DNA of 64,000 nt. Origin: Tabrizicola sp. GTDB taxonomy: Bacteria > Pseudomonadota > Alphaproteobacteria > Rhodobacterales > Rhodobacteraceae. The translations under genes and the position numbers were made by a program. The stretch is from NCBI RefSeq assembly GCF_022842145.1, contig NZ_JALHQD010000003.1:124001-188000 (forward strand), in the 5' to 3' direction. The notes beneath the pieces are model-generated. The model made no database searches, had not been told where the DNA came from, and worked only from the letters and a program-made list of their open reading frames with translations. Positions within the stretch are counted from its first letter, which is position 1. Each line of letters opens with the position of its first letter. Below, piece by piece: positions 51,454 through 59,566 of the stretch.

Positions 51454-52409
51454 CGGCGCAGGCTGCCCGGCGGCTGGCCGAAGCGGGCGCGAAAGGCGCG
51501 GGACAGGGTGGATGGGCTGGAGAATCCGGTGCGGAGCGCGACCTCGGCGACGGGGTGGCGGGTGTCGGTCAGCATCCGGCGCGCGGCCTGCAAGCGAAGA
51601 TCCAGGGCATGGGCGGCGGGCGTGGTTCCCAGCGCGGTCCGGAACAGCGTTTCCAGGCGGCGCGGGGAAACGCCGACCGCATTGGCAGTGGTGGCCGCAG
51701 GTTCCGGGGCGTCAATCCGCGCCTCCATCCGAGCAAGTGCCTGGGCCACGCGCGGGTCGAGGGTCGGGTCCTGTGCGTCCGCGATCTGCGGCTCGTGGCC
51801 GTGGCGGACCGTGGCCAGGAAGCTGGCGGCGACCTGACGCGCAAGGGCGGCACCGTGGCGGGCGCGGATCAGGTGCAGCATGAAATCGGCGGCCGGTGCT
51901 GCGCCTGCAATGGTCACCCGGTTGCGGTCGATGACGAAGCGGTCGGGCACGACATCGACATGCGGATGGGCGGCGGCGAGGTCCTCGAGATCCTCCCAGT
52001 GGACGGTGGCGCGGTGGCCGTCGAGGAGACCGGCGCGGGCCAGGACCCAGGGGGCGGCGTCGATGCCACCGACGAGCGCGAAGCGGGGCGCGATGCGGCG
52101 AAGGTCGCGGATCAGCGGGCGCGTCGCGACCTCGGCCAGACGGTAGCCGGCGATGACGATCAGGGCGTCGGCACCGGTGGCGTGGGAGAGGGGGCCGGAG
52201 GAAGGAAGCTCGATCCCGCAGGTCAGGGGCACGGGTGCGCCGTCGGGCGAGACGACGCGCCAGCGGTAAGCTTCGTGGCCGAGTTGGCGGTTGGCGTTGC
52301 GCAAGGGGTCAAGGGCCGAGGCGACCTCCAGTATCGAGGCCTGCGGCAGGACCAGAAGCGCGATGGTCAGGGGATCGCGCGCGGGTTGGAAGATGGCACT
52401 TTCCGTCAT
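51450..52409 (-). CDS. GlxA-family regulator (DJ-1/PfpI domain plus AraC HTH), probable carnitine regulator
   Basis: 319 residues. The N-terminal DJ-1-like sensor covers about 15-190; the nucleophile elbow is 'LVGGIDAAPWVLARAGLLDG', with Ile replacing the usual Cys. A C-terminal AraC DNA-binding domain covers about 210-319 ('RRLETLFRTALGTTPAAHALDLRL', 'VAEVALRTGFSSPSTLSRAFRARFGQ'). It is divergent from the beta-keto acid cleavage gene across a 74-bp gap, as CdhR is from carnitine genes in Pseudomonas and rhizobia. Control of the carnitine operon is inferred. Confidence 0.88.
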   Translation of the reverse strand: MTESAIFQPARDPLTIALLVLPQASILEVASALDPLRNANRQLGHEAYRWRVVSPDGAPVPLTCGIELPSSGPLSHATGADALIVIAGYRLAEVATRPLIRDLRRIAPRFALVGGIDAAPWVLARAGLLDGHRATVHWEDLEDLAAAHPHVDVVPDRFVIDRNRVTIAGAAPAADFMLHLIRARHGAALARQVAASFLATVRHGHEPQIADAQDPTLDPRVAQALARMEARIDAPEPAATTANAVGVSPRRLETLFRTALGTTPAAHALDLRLQAARRMLTDTRHPVAEVALRTGFSSPSTLSRAFRARFGQPPGSLRR

Positions 52410-52483
52410 GAAGATTTCGTAAAACGCAAAGCGTGGGCTGGCAAGGGGGCTATGGTGTGGGGAAAGCCTTTGGAGGGAACCCG

Positions 52484-53398
52484 ATGCCGCTCAACATGAA
52501 CAAGGAAGTCTTCATCACCTGCGCGGTGACCGGTTCCGGTGGCACGCAGGACCGGTCCCCCCATGTTCCGCGCAGCCCCAAGCAGATCGCCGAAAGCGCC
52601 ATCGCGGCGGCCAAGGCGGGCGCGGCGGTGGTGCATTGCCATGTGCGCGACCCCGAGACGGGCAAGCCGTCCCGCAAGCTGGAATACTACCGCGAGGTCA
52701 CCGACCGCATCCGCGACAGCGACACCGACGTGGTGCTGAACCTGACCGCCGGGATGGGCGGCGACATGTATTTCGACGATACCGAAACGATGACGACGAT
52801 GGCCGCAAGGTCCGACATGTGCGGTGCCGAAGAGCGGGTGGCGCATATCGTCGAATGCCGCCCGGAAATCTGCACGCTGGACTGCGGCACAATGAACTTC
52901 AACGAGGCCGACTACGTGATGGTCAACACGCCCGGCATGCTGCGCGACATGGCGAAGCGGATGACGGCGGCGGGTGTCAGGATCGAGATCGAGGCTTTCG
53001 ACACTGGCCATCTGTGGCTGGCGAAAGAGCTGGTGAAGGAGGGCGTGATCCCGGAACCCGTGCTGGTGCAGCTTTGCATGGGCGTACCGTGGGGTGCCCC
53101 GGACGACCTGAACACCTTCATGGCGATGGTGAACAACGTCCCCGCCGGCTGGCATTTCAGCGCCTTTGGACTGGGCCGCAACGAGATGGCCTATGTCGCC
53201 GCGGCCACGATTGCGGGCGGCAACGTGCGGGTCGGGTTGGAGGACAACCTCTGGCTGGAAAAGGGCGTCCTTGCGACCAACGCCCAGCTGGTGGAACGTG
53301 CGGCGACCATCGTCGAGAACCTGGGTGCGCGGGTGATCACCCCCGCCGAGGTCCGGGCGCGGCTGAAGCTGGAAAAGCGGGCGCCGGTCACGAAATGA
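52484..53398 (+). CDS. Beta-keto acid cleavage enzyme, likely 3-dehydrocarnitine cleavage (CdhC-type)
   Basis: 304 residues from ATG 52484, with GGAGGGAA upstream. The BKACE (DUF849) zinc site 'AAVVHCHVRDPETG' (His46/His48 approx.), the 'FITCAVTGS' substrate-loop start and 'GLEDNLWLEKGVLATNAQLVERA' are diagnostic. It would condense 3-dehydrocarnitine with acetyl-CoA to give betainyl-CoA and acetoacetate. The linked carnitine dehydrogenase-thioesterase fusion strongly supports this member of a family with many substrates. It is followed after 6 bp by a small membrane-protein gene. Confidence 0.92.
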   Translation: MPLNMNKEVFITCAVTGSGGTQDRSPHVPRSPKQIAESAIAAAKAGAAVVHCHVRDPETGKPSRKLEYYREVTDRIRDSDTDVVLNLTAGMGGDMYFDDTETMTTMAARSDMCGAEERVAHIVECRPEICTLDCGTMNFNEADYVMVNTPGMLRDMAKRMTAAGVRIEIEAFDTGHLWLAKELVKEGVIPEPVLVQLCMGVPWGAPDDLNTFMAMVNNVPAGWHFSAFGLGRNEMAYVAAATIAGGNVRVGLEDNLWLEKGVLATNAQLVERAATIVENLGARVITPAEVRARLKLEKRAPVTK

Positions 53399-53404
53399 TC
53401 GGCC

Positions 53405-53740
53405 TTGGACGTCCTGCTGACCGTGCTGGCGATCATGGCGGCTGGGTACGTCACCCCCGTCCTGATGCCCAACTGGCGCTGGCTGGCGGGGCTTGCGGCA
53501 CTTGGGGCAGTGGCCGGACTTGCGCTGTGGTTCGGCTGGGTCGAACGTCAGACCGACGGGCTTGGGGCGGGGGTGGCGGCGCTGCTCGTCCTTTCGGTCG
53601 CGGGGGTTTTCACGCTGGGCCTTGCGGTCCGCGCGCTGGTGCTGTGGCGCGGATGGACCGGGGGCCGGGCAGCCGTGGCCACGGTGCTGGGGGCGCTTAT
53701 CTGGTTGGGCGCGATCTTCTGGATGATCTGGACAAGCTAA
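53405..53740 (+). CDS. Small three- to four-helix membrane protein
   Basis: 111 residues from TTG 53405. It has four hydrophobic stretches: 'LLTVLAIMAAGYVTPVLM', 'LAGLAALGAVAGLALWFGW', 'GVAALLVLSVAGVFTLGLAV' and 'ATVLGALIWLGAIFWMIW'. I do not recognise a family. It lies inside the carnitine operon (6 bp after the cleavage-enzyme gene, 22 bp before the HD gene) and may be an accessory membrane protein. Confidence 0.72.
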   Translation: MDVLLTVLAIMAAGYVTPVLMPNWRWLAGLAALGAVAGLALWFGWVERQTDGLGAGVAALLVLSVAGVFTLGLAVRALVLWRGWTGGRAAVATVLGALIWLGAIFWMIWTS

Positions 53741-53762
53741 GCCGCAAAGGCAGGGGGTAAGG

Positions 53763-54383
53763 ATGGACAAGGTCAAGTTCACGGCGATGAAGGACGGCGA
53801 TGCCGCCGATTACGCCATGCTGGACGTGCATGAGCGGGACTATGCCGCGGGGACGGCGGATCGGCTGCTGACGGCACTGGTCGAGCTGGATGAAAGCCTG
53901 TCGGGCTATCAGGTCACCCGGCTGGGCCATTCCTTGCAGGCGGCGACCCGCGCCTGGCGGGCAGGGGCGGATACCGACTGGGTGGTCGCGGCCCTGCTGC
54001 ATGACATCGGCGACATCTATGCGCCCTACAATCACGACGAATACGCCGCCGCGATCCTGAAGCCCTTCGTCCGGGAACAGGTGACCTGGGTGGTGGAAAA
54101 GCACGGCGATTTCCAGCGGCTCTACTACGCCCACCACGTTGGCGGGAACCAGCATGCCCGCGACCGTTTCAAGGGCCATGCCTATTATGACGACTGCGCC
54201 CAGTTCTGCGAAGCCTGGGACCAGTCCAGCTTCGATCCCGCCTATCCGATGATGTCGGTCGCAGACTTCGCGCCCCTGGTGCGCGAGGTCTTTGCCCGCA
54301 AGGCCTATGATCCGGCCGTGATCCGGTCCGGTGAGCGGGTGCCGCTGACCGACCCCGCCCTTGCGGCCGGGCGGGCTGGATGA
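53763..54383 (+). CDS. HD-domain protein resembling PhnZ/TmpB mixed-valent di-iron oxygenases
   Basis: 206 residues. The core 'VTRLGHSLQAATRAWRAGAD' followed by 'VVAALLHDIGD' has the VT-x-L-x-H-x-LQ-x-A and ALLHDIG pattern of PhnZ-type HD oxygenases. Putative ligands in order are His56, His80-Asp81, His91, His114 or His124/125, and Asp153; this six-ligand set fits a di-iron site, unlike a one-metal HD phosphohydrolase. The lid Tyr/Glu pair of PhnZ is not conserved (Ser47 and Tyr49 at those positions by my alignment). In a trimethylammonium catabolic operon it may oxidise such a substrate; hydrolase activity cannot be excluded. Confidence 0.8.
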   Translation: MDKVKFTAMKDGDAADYAMLDVHERDYAAGTADRLLTALVELDESLSGYQVTRLGHSLQAATRAWRAGADTDWVVAALLHDIGDIYAPYNHDEYAAAILKPFVREQVTWVVEKHGDFQRLYYAHHVGGNQHARDRFKGHAYYDDCAQFCEAWDQSSFDPAYPMMSVADFAPLVREVFARKAYDPAVIRSGERVPLTDPALAAGRAG

Positions 54384-54658
54384 GGTCGTTCGCGCTGATC
54401 GCGGCGCTGGCGCTGTCGGCCTGTACCCCGGAGCCGGTCTGGGTCACGCCGGCCGGGGTGTCTTTGGGGGTGGTCGACTGCGACAGCCCGGCGCCTCTGG
54501 TGAGCGGCAAACGGGTTGAGGTGTGCCTCGCCCGTGCCATAGCCCAGACGCCGGTCGAGATCGCGCGGTGCGAAAGGGATGGCGGGCGGGTCGGACCGAT
54601 CTCGCCCATCGATGACAGGTTTGCCTGCACCTACCGCAAGCCGGGGGCGGGGGTGTGA
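54380..54658 (+). CDS. Small lipoprotein
   Basis: 92 residues with lipobox 'LALSAC' (Cys at about residue 15). The mature part contains three further Cys, in 'VDCDSPAP', 'VEVCLARAIAQTPVEIARCERDG' and 'FACTYR', which may form disulfides. No family recognised. The ATG overlaps the HD gene stop (ATGA at 54380-54383). Confidence 0.72.
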   Translation: MRSFALIAALALSACTPEPVWVTPAGVSLGVVDCDSPAPLVSGKRVEVCLARAIAQTPVEIARCERDGGRVGPISPIDDRFACTYRKPGAGV

Positions 54659-54680
54659 GGACATGATAGGGGACGGAAAG

Positions 54681-56159
54681 ATGAACAGGAAAGCGGCAAT
54701 CATCGGGGGCGGAGTGATCGGCGGCGGTTGGGCCGCGCGGTTCCTGCTGAACGGCTGGGATGTTGGCGTCTTCGACCCCGACCCCGAAGCCGAGCGGAAG
54801 ATTGCGGCGGTGATGTCGAATGCACGGGCCGCGCTGCCTGCGCTGTCGGACGTCCCGATGCCGCCGGAGGGGAAGCTGACCTTCCACGGCACCATCGGCG
54901 AGGCGGTCGAGGGCGCGGAATATGTGCAGGAGTCGGTCAGCGAGCGGATCGAGCTGAAGCACAAGGTCTATGCCCAGTTGCAACAGGCCAATCCGGGCGT
55001 GCTGATCGGGTCCTCGACCAGCGGGTTCAAGGCCAGCGACCTGCAGAAAGGGTCGCCCGCGCCGCAGAACATCATCGTCGCGCATCCGTTCAACCCGGTC
55101 TACCTGCTTCCCTTGTCCGAGGTGTCGGGATCGGACCGGAACCCGGTCGAGGTGGTGGAAAAGACCGTGCAGATCATGAAGGACATCGGGATGTTCCCCC
55201 TGGTGATCCGGCACGAGATCGACGCCTTCATCGGCAACCGCTTTCTGGAAGCCGTCTGGCGCGAGGCGTTGTGGATGCTGAAGGACGGCATCGCCACCAC
55301 CGAGGAGATCGACGAGGCGATCCGCATGGGCTTTGGCCTGCGCTGGGGGCAAATGGGCCTTTTCGAGACCTACCGAATTGCGGGCGGCGAGGCGGGGATG
55401 CGGCACTTCATGGCGCAGTTCGGCCCGGCGCTGAAATGGCCCTGGACCAAGCTGATGGATGTGCCCGAGTTCAACGAGGAACTGGTGGACCTGGTGGCCA
55501 ACCAGTCCGACGCGCAGTCCGGGATGTACACGATCCGCGAGCTGGAGCGCATCCGCGACCGGAACCTCGTGGGGTTCTTGCGGTCGCTCAAGGATCGGAA
55601 CTGGGGCGCGGGCAAGGTCCTGAAGGAACATGACGAACGCCGCGCCGCCGCCTTCCTCGCGCAGATGCAGACGGGCCTCGACACCTCGGCGAAGCCGGCG
55701 CCGCTGGTGATGTGGCAGGGCCAGGTCCTGCCGGGCTGGATCGACTACAATGGCCACATGACCGAGAGCCGCTACCTCTTCGCCTGCTCGGAAACCGTCG
55801 ACAACTTCCTGCGGATGATCGGCGCAGGCATGGATTACGTCGAAGCCGGTCACAGCTACTACGCCGCCGAAACCCATATCCGCCACCTGGCCGAAGCCAA
55901 GCTCGGCGACCAGATCCGTGGCGAGTTGCAGATGATCAGCGCCGACGAGAAGCGCTTCCGCCACTCCGTGCGGCTCATGGTCGGCGACACCTGCGTCGCC
56001 ACGGTGGAGCAGCTCTACCTCCACGTCGACATGAAGGTCGGCAAGTCCGTTCCGGCCGCGCCCGAGGTCTGGAAGAAACTGGAGACACTGGCGAATGCCC
56101 ACGCCGAACTGCCCATGCCGGATGGCGCGGGCCGGGCGGTCGGGCAAAAGAAGGGATAA
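54681..56159 (+). CDS. Carnitine 3-dehydrogenase fused to hotdog thioesterase
   Basis: 492 residues from ATG 54681, with GGGGACGGAAAG upstream. Residues about 1-310 are a 3-hydroxyacyl-CoA dehydrogenase-like oxidoreductase: 'AAIIGGGVIGGGWAARFLLNGW' NAD site, 'SSTSGFKASDLQ', 'AHPFNPVYLLPL' with catalytic His, and 'RFLEAVWREALWML'. Residues about 345-470 are a 4HBT hotdog thioesterase with 'DYNGHMTESRYLF'. The dehydrogenase oxidises L-carnitine to 3-dehydrocarnitine and the thioesterase can release glycine betaine from betainyl-CoA. The fusion is characteristic of rhizobial and rhodobacterial carnitine use. Confidence 0.93.
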   Translation: MNRKAAIIGGGVIGGGWAARFLLNGWDVGVFDPDPEAERKIAAVMSNARAALPALSDVPMPPEGKLTFHGTIGEAVEGAEYVQESVSERIELKHKVYAQLQQANPGVLIGSSTSGFKASDLQKGSPAPQNIIVAHPFNPVYLLPLSEVSGSDRNPVEVVEKTVQIMKDIGMFPLVIRHEIDAFIGNRFLEAVWREALWMLKDGIATTEEIDEAIRMGFGLRWGQMGLFETYRIAGGEAGMRHFMAQFGPALKWPWTKLMDVPEFNEELVDLVANQSDAQSGMYTIRELERIRDRNLVGFLRSLKDRNWGAGKVLKEHDERRAAAFLAQMQTGLDTSAKPAPLVMWQGQVLPGWIDYNGHMTESRYLFACSETVDNFLRMIGAGMDYVEAGHSYYAAETHIRHLAEAKLGDQIRGELQMISADEKRFRHSVRLMVGDTCVATVEQLYLHVDMKVGKSVPAAPEVWKKLETLANAHAELPMPDGAGRAVGQKKG

Positions 56160-56162
56160 GCG

Positions 56163-57326
56163 ATGGATTTCGGACTGACCGAAGAACAGCGGATGATCGT
56201 CGACACGACGCGGGCCTTCGTGGAGACCGAGCTTTATCCGCACGAACTTGCGGTGGAACGCACGGGCGTCCTGCCGGTCGAGCTGATCCGCGAGATCCAG
56301 CAAAAGGCCATCGCCGCGGGGCTTTACGCGGCCAACATGCCGGTCGAGGTCGGCGGCGCGGGGCTCGATACCTTGTCGTGGCTGCTTTACGAAAAGGAAC
56401 TGGGCCGGGCGAACTATGCGCTGCACTGGACCTGCGTGGCGCGGCCGTCGAACATCCTGCTGGCGGGTAATGCCGAGCAGCGGGAGCGGTATCTGATGCC
56501 CTGCATCCGGGGAGAGACCTGGGATTGCCTGGCGATGACCGAACCCGGCGCGGGGTCGGATCTGCGGGGGATGAAGGCCTCGGCCCGCCCGGACGGCGGC
56601 GATTGGGTGCTGAACGGGACGAAGCATTTCATCAGCCACGCCGATCTGGCGGGGTTTGCGATCGTGTTCATGGCAACCGGAGAGGAACAGACGTCGCGCG
56701 GCCCGAAAAAGCTGATCACGGCGTTCTTCGTCGACAAGGGAACGCCCGGGTTCACTGTGCGCGAGGGGTATCGGAACGTCAGCCACCGGGGCTACACGAA
56801 CGCGGTGCTGGAGTTCGACGATTGCCGGGTGCCTGCGGCGAACGTGCTGGGGGAGGTCCACAAGGGCTTCGAGGTGGCGAATTCCTGGCTGGGTGCGACC
56901 CGGTTGCAGGTGGCTTCGACCTGCCTTGGCCGGGCGGAGCGGGCCTTGGGTCACGCGATTGCCTATGCGGCAGAGCGCAAGCAGTTCGGGCAGGCGATCG
57001 GCAAGTTCCAGGGGGTGTCGTTCAAGCTGGCCGACATGGCGATGGAGCTGAAGGCGGCCGAGCTTCTAACGCGGGAAGCCGCGTGGAAATACGACCAGGG
57101 GACGGTGACCGAGGCCGACATGTCGATGGCCAAGCTGAAGGCGACCGAAGTGCTGGCCATGGTCGCGGATGAGGCGATCCAGATTCATGGCGGCATGGGG
57201 CTGATGGACGAGCTGCCTCTGGAGCGGATCTGGCGGGACTCACGCGTGGAGCGGATCTGGGAGGGTACCTCGGAAATCCAGCGGCACATCATCAGTCGCG
57301 AATTGCTGAGGGCGGTCGGGGGCTGA
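56163..57326 (+). CDS. Acyl-CoA dehydrogenase (probable gamma-butyrobetainyl-CoA dehydrogenase)
   Basis: 387 residues, 3 bp after the carnitine dehydrogenase fusion. Three-domain ACAD: N-terminal helices, beta domain 'LAMTEPGAGSDLRGMKASARP', and C-terminal helices with 'QIHGGMGLMDELPLERIWRDSRVERIWEGTSEIQRH', where the Glu in 'WEGTSEIQ' (about 367) aligns with the usual catalytic base. FAD-dependent. A crotonobetainyl-CoA-forming role is inferred from the carnitine neighbours; CaiA-like activity is the nearest analogue. Confidence 0.88.
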   Translation: MDFGLTEEQRMIVDTTRAFVETELYPHELAVERTGVLPVELIREIQQKAIAAGLYAANMPVEVGGAGLDTLSWLLYEKELGRANYALHWTCVARPSNILLAGNAEQRERYLMPCIRGETWDCLAMTEPGAGSDLRGMKASARPDGGDWVLNGTKHFISHADLAGFAIVFMATGEEQTSRGPKKLITAFFVDKGTPGFTVREGYRNVSHRGYTNAVLEFDDCRVPAANVLGEVHKGFEVANSWLGATRLQVASTCLGRAERALGHAIAYAAERKQFGQAIGKFQGVSFKLADMAMELKAAELLTREAAWKYDQGTVTEADMSMAKLKATEVLAMVADEAIQIHGGMGLMDELPLERIWRDSRVERIWEGTSEIQRHIISRELLRAVGG

Positions 57327-57336
57327 GCCGTCGGCA

Positions 57337-57390
57337 GCGGGGGTTTCACACCCCCGCACCCCCGTGGGATATTTGAGGACAGATGAAAGG
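57337..57390 (+). repeat. Dispersed box repeat, copy G (hairpin plus box)
   Basis: Hairpin GCGGGGG-TTTCACA-CCCCCGC (57337-57357) and the 25-bp box at 57366-57390. It forms an inverted pair with copy H, which lies 110 bp downstream. Confidence 0.78.
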
Positions 57391-57500
57391 GTTTGTTAAC
57401 CTTGGCCTGCAAGAGTGATCGGGCGGTACAGGCGGGGACGCCGATGACCGCGACAGGTGAAATCCTGCCTCGGCCCGCCGGGGCAGGGAGCCATTCCCTC

Positions 57501-57550
57501 CATTTCATCTGTCTGAAAATATCCCGGGGGTCCGGGGGCAGCGCCCCCGG
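57501..57550 (-). repeat. Dispersed box repeat, copy H (inverted)
   Basis: The box occupies 57501-57525 on the minus strand (complement reads GGGATATTTT-CAGA-CA-GATGAAATG). The associated hairpin CCGGGGG-CAGCG-CCCCCGG lies at 57532-57550. Between copies G and H nothing else is recognisable. Confidence 0.75.
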
Positions 57551-57577
57551 CGGATCCGGCCGGGCCGGAGGCCGCAA

Positions 57578-59566
57578 ATGACGCGCCTTGACCGCCTGCT
57601 TCGCCCGCGCCACATCGCCGTACTTGGTGCCGGCTGGGCGCTGAATGTCATCGAGCAGTGCGCCAAGATGGGCTTCAAGGGCCCGGTCTGGCCGGTGCAT
57701 CCGACCAAGTCCGAGATCGGCGGGCTGAGGGCTTATGCCTCGCTCGCCGACCTGCCAGAGCCACCCGACGCGGTCTTCATCGGGGTGAACCGCTTTGCCA
57801 CCATTGATGTGGTGGCCGAGCTGGCCGCGATGGGGGCGGGGGGGGCGATCTGTTTCGCCTCGGGCTGGACCGAGGCGGGGGAGCCGGGGCTGCAGGACAA
57901 GCTGGTCGCTGCGGCGGGGGAGATGCCGATCCTCGGCCCGAACTGCTATGGGGTGATCAACTACCTTGACGGCGCGCTGCTCTGGCCGGATCAGCATGGC
58001 GGGGTTCCGGTTTCCAGCGGGGTGGCGCTGGTCAGCCAGTCGTCCAACATCGTGATCAATCTTGGCATGCAGCAGCGCGGCCTGCCGGTCGCCTATGTCG
58101 CCTGTCTGGGTAATGCGGCCGTGGTGGGTCTGGCCGAACTGACCGGCGCCCTGTTGGACGATCCGCGGGTTACGGCCGTCGGCCTATACATCGAGGGGAT
58201 CGATGACGCCCCGGCCTTTGCCGCTTTGGCCGAGAAGGCGCGGGCGATGGGCAAGGGGGTTGTCGCGATCAAGTCCGGGAAGACCGAGCTTTCGCGGACC
58301 GCTGCGGCCTCGCACACGGCCTCGCTGGCGGGCGGGGGGGCGGCGTCCAGCGCCTTTCTGCGCCAGATCGGGGTGGCGGAAGTGGACAGCCCATCCGAAC
58401 TGGTCGAGGCCCTGAAGATCTTTCATGTCCACGGGCCGCAGATCGGGCGGCGGCTGTGTTCGCTGTCCTGTTCCGGCGGCGAGGCGGGGCTGGTTGCGGA
58501 TCTGGCCGCACCTTTCGGGCTCGCGTTTCCGCCGGTGCCGCAGGCGACGCATGACCGGTTGTTTGCCGTGCTGGGAGAGATCCCCACGATCTCCAACCCC
58601 TTGGATTACCATACCTTCATCTGGGGCGATGGCCCCAAGACCACCGAGGTTTTCACCGCGATGCTGGAGGCCTATGACGCCGGCATCTACATCATTGACG
58701 CCCCCCGGGACGATCGCTGCGATCCGTCGGGCTATGATCCCGCCTTCCGCGCCATCATCGATGCGCAGAAGGCGACCGGGAAAATCGCTTTTCCGGTCGC
58801 CTCGATGGCCGAGAACTTCGGCGAAGGCCGGGTGCAGTCTATGATGGCGGAAGGCGTCTGCGCGCTTCTGGGGCTGGAGACGGCGCTGGCGGCGATCCGT
58901 GCGGCCCAGACCGCTCCGGGTGTTGCGGGATGGCGGCCGGTGGTGGCGCTGCCCCCCCGCGAGACGCGGATGCTGTCGGAGGCGGAGGGGAAGGCTTTGC
59001 TTGCGGCGGCGGGTGTCGCGGTGCCGGGCTCTGTCACCGGGGCGACGATTGCCGAGGTCGCGGGGAGGGTGCGTTTCGGCGCGCCCTATGTGCTGAAGGG
59101 CCTTGGCTTTTCGCACAAGACCGAGGCCGGTGCGGTGCGTCTGGGGCTTGCCGCGCTGGAGGGGCAGGCCGAGATGCCGGGTGCGACCGGGTATCTGGTC
59201 GAGGAGATGGTGACCGGGGCGGTGGCCGAGGTGCTGATCGGCCTGCGGCGCGACCCGGTCTACGGGGTGACGCTGACGCTGGGCATGGGCGGGGTGACGG
59301 CCGAGGTGCTGGCGGACACGGTGACGATGGTGCTGCCGGTGAGCGAGGCTCATGTTCTGGAAGCGGCGCGGGGCTTGCGGCTTTGGCCCTTGCTGGATGG
59401 ATACCGGGGGCGGGCGAAGGCGGACATGGTGGCGGTCGCGGCAATGGCGGTGCGGCTGGAGGCGCTGATGCTGGCGGACGAGGGTCTGGAAGAGATAGAA
59501 ATCAATCCGGTCATGGTGCGCGAACAGGGCGCCGTGGCGGTGGATGCGTTGGTCAGGAGGATATGA
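57578..59566 (+). CDS. Acetate-CoA ligase family / NDP-forming acyl-CoA synthetase
   Basis: 662 residues. Order: CoA-binding Rossmann domain (1-130, 'HIAVLGAGWALNVIEQCA'), succinyl-CoA ligase-like domains (to about 460) with the phosphorylated His in 'AASHTASLAGG' (about 245), and an ATP-grasp domain (about 475-660) with 'PYVLKGLGFSHKTEAGAVRLGL' and 'EIEINPVMV'. It forms acyl-CoA with ADP or GDP rather than AMP release. In this operon it is the likely gamma-butyrobetaine or carnitine CoA-activating enzyme. The start is behind the inverted repeat pair. Confidence 0.9.
   Translation: MTRLDRLLRPRHIAVLGAGWALNVIEQCAKMGFKGPVWPVHPTKSEIGGLRAYASLADLPEPPDAVFIGVNRFATIDVVAELAAMGAGGAICFASGWTEAGEPGLQDKLVAAAGEMPILGPNCYGVINYLDGALLWPDQHGGVPVSSGVALVSQSSNIVINLGMQQRGLPVAYVACLGNAAVVGLAELTGALLDDPRVTAVGLYIEGIDDAPAFAALAEKARAMGKGVVAIKSGKTELSRTAAASHTASLAGGGAASSAFLRQIGVAEVDSPSELVEALKIFHVHGPQIGRRLCSLSCSGGEAGLVADLAAPFGLAFPPVPQATHDRLFAVLGEIPTISNPLDYHTFIWGDGPKTTEVFTAMLEAYDAGIYIIDAPRDDRCDPSGYDPAFRAIIDAQKATGKIAFPVASMAENFGEGRVQSMMAEGVCALLGLETALAAIRAAQTAPGVAGWRPVVALPPRETRMLSEAEGKALLAAAGVAVPGSVTGATIAEVAGRVRFGAPYVLKGLGFSHKTEAGAVRLGLAALEGQAEMPGATGYLVEEMVTGAVAEVLIGLRRDPVYGVTLTLGMGGVTAEVLADTVTMVLPVSEAHVLEAARGLRLWPLLDGYRGRAKADMVAVAAMAVRLEALMLADEGLEEIEINPVMVREQGAVAVDALVRRI

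Noticed and set aside
54444-56954. 836-codon open frame on the minus strand
   Set aside because: It runs opposite to the well-supported dehydrogenase-thioesterase and acyl-CoA dehydrogenase genes and reads as a low-complexity Arg/His/Gln/Gly-rich shadow without motifs.
57393-57581. 62-codon frame between the inverted repeat copies
   Set aside because: Built largely from repeat copy H and GC-rich hairpin sequence, with no credible ribosome site.
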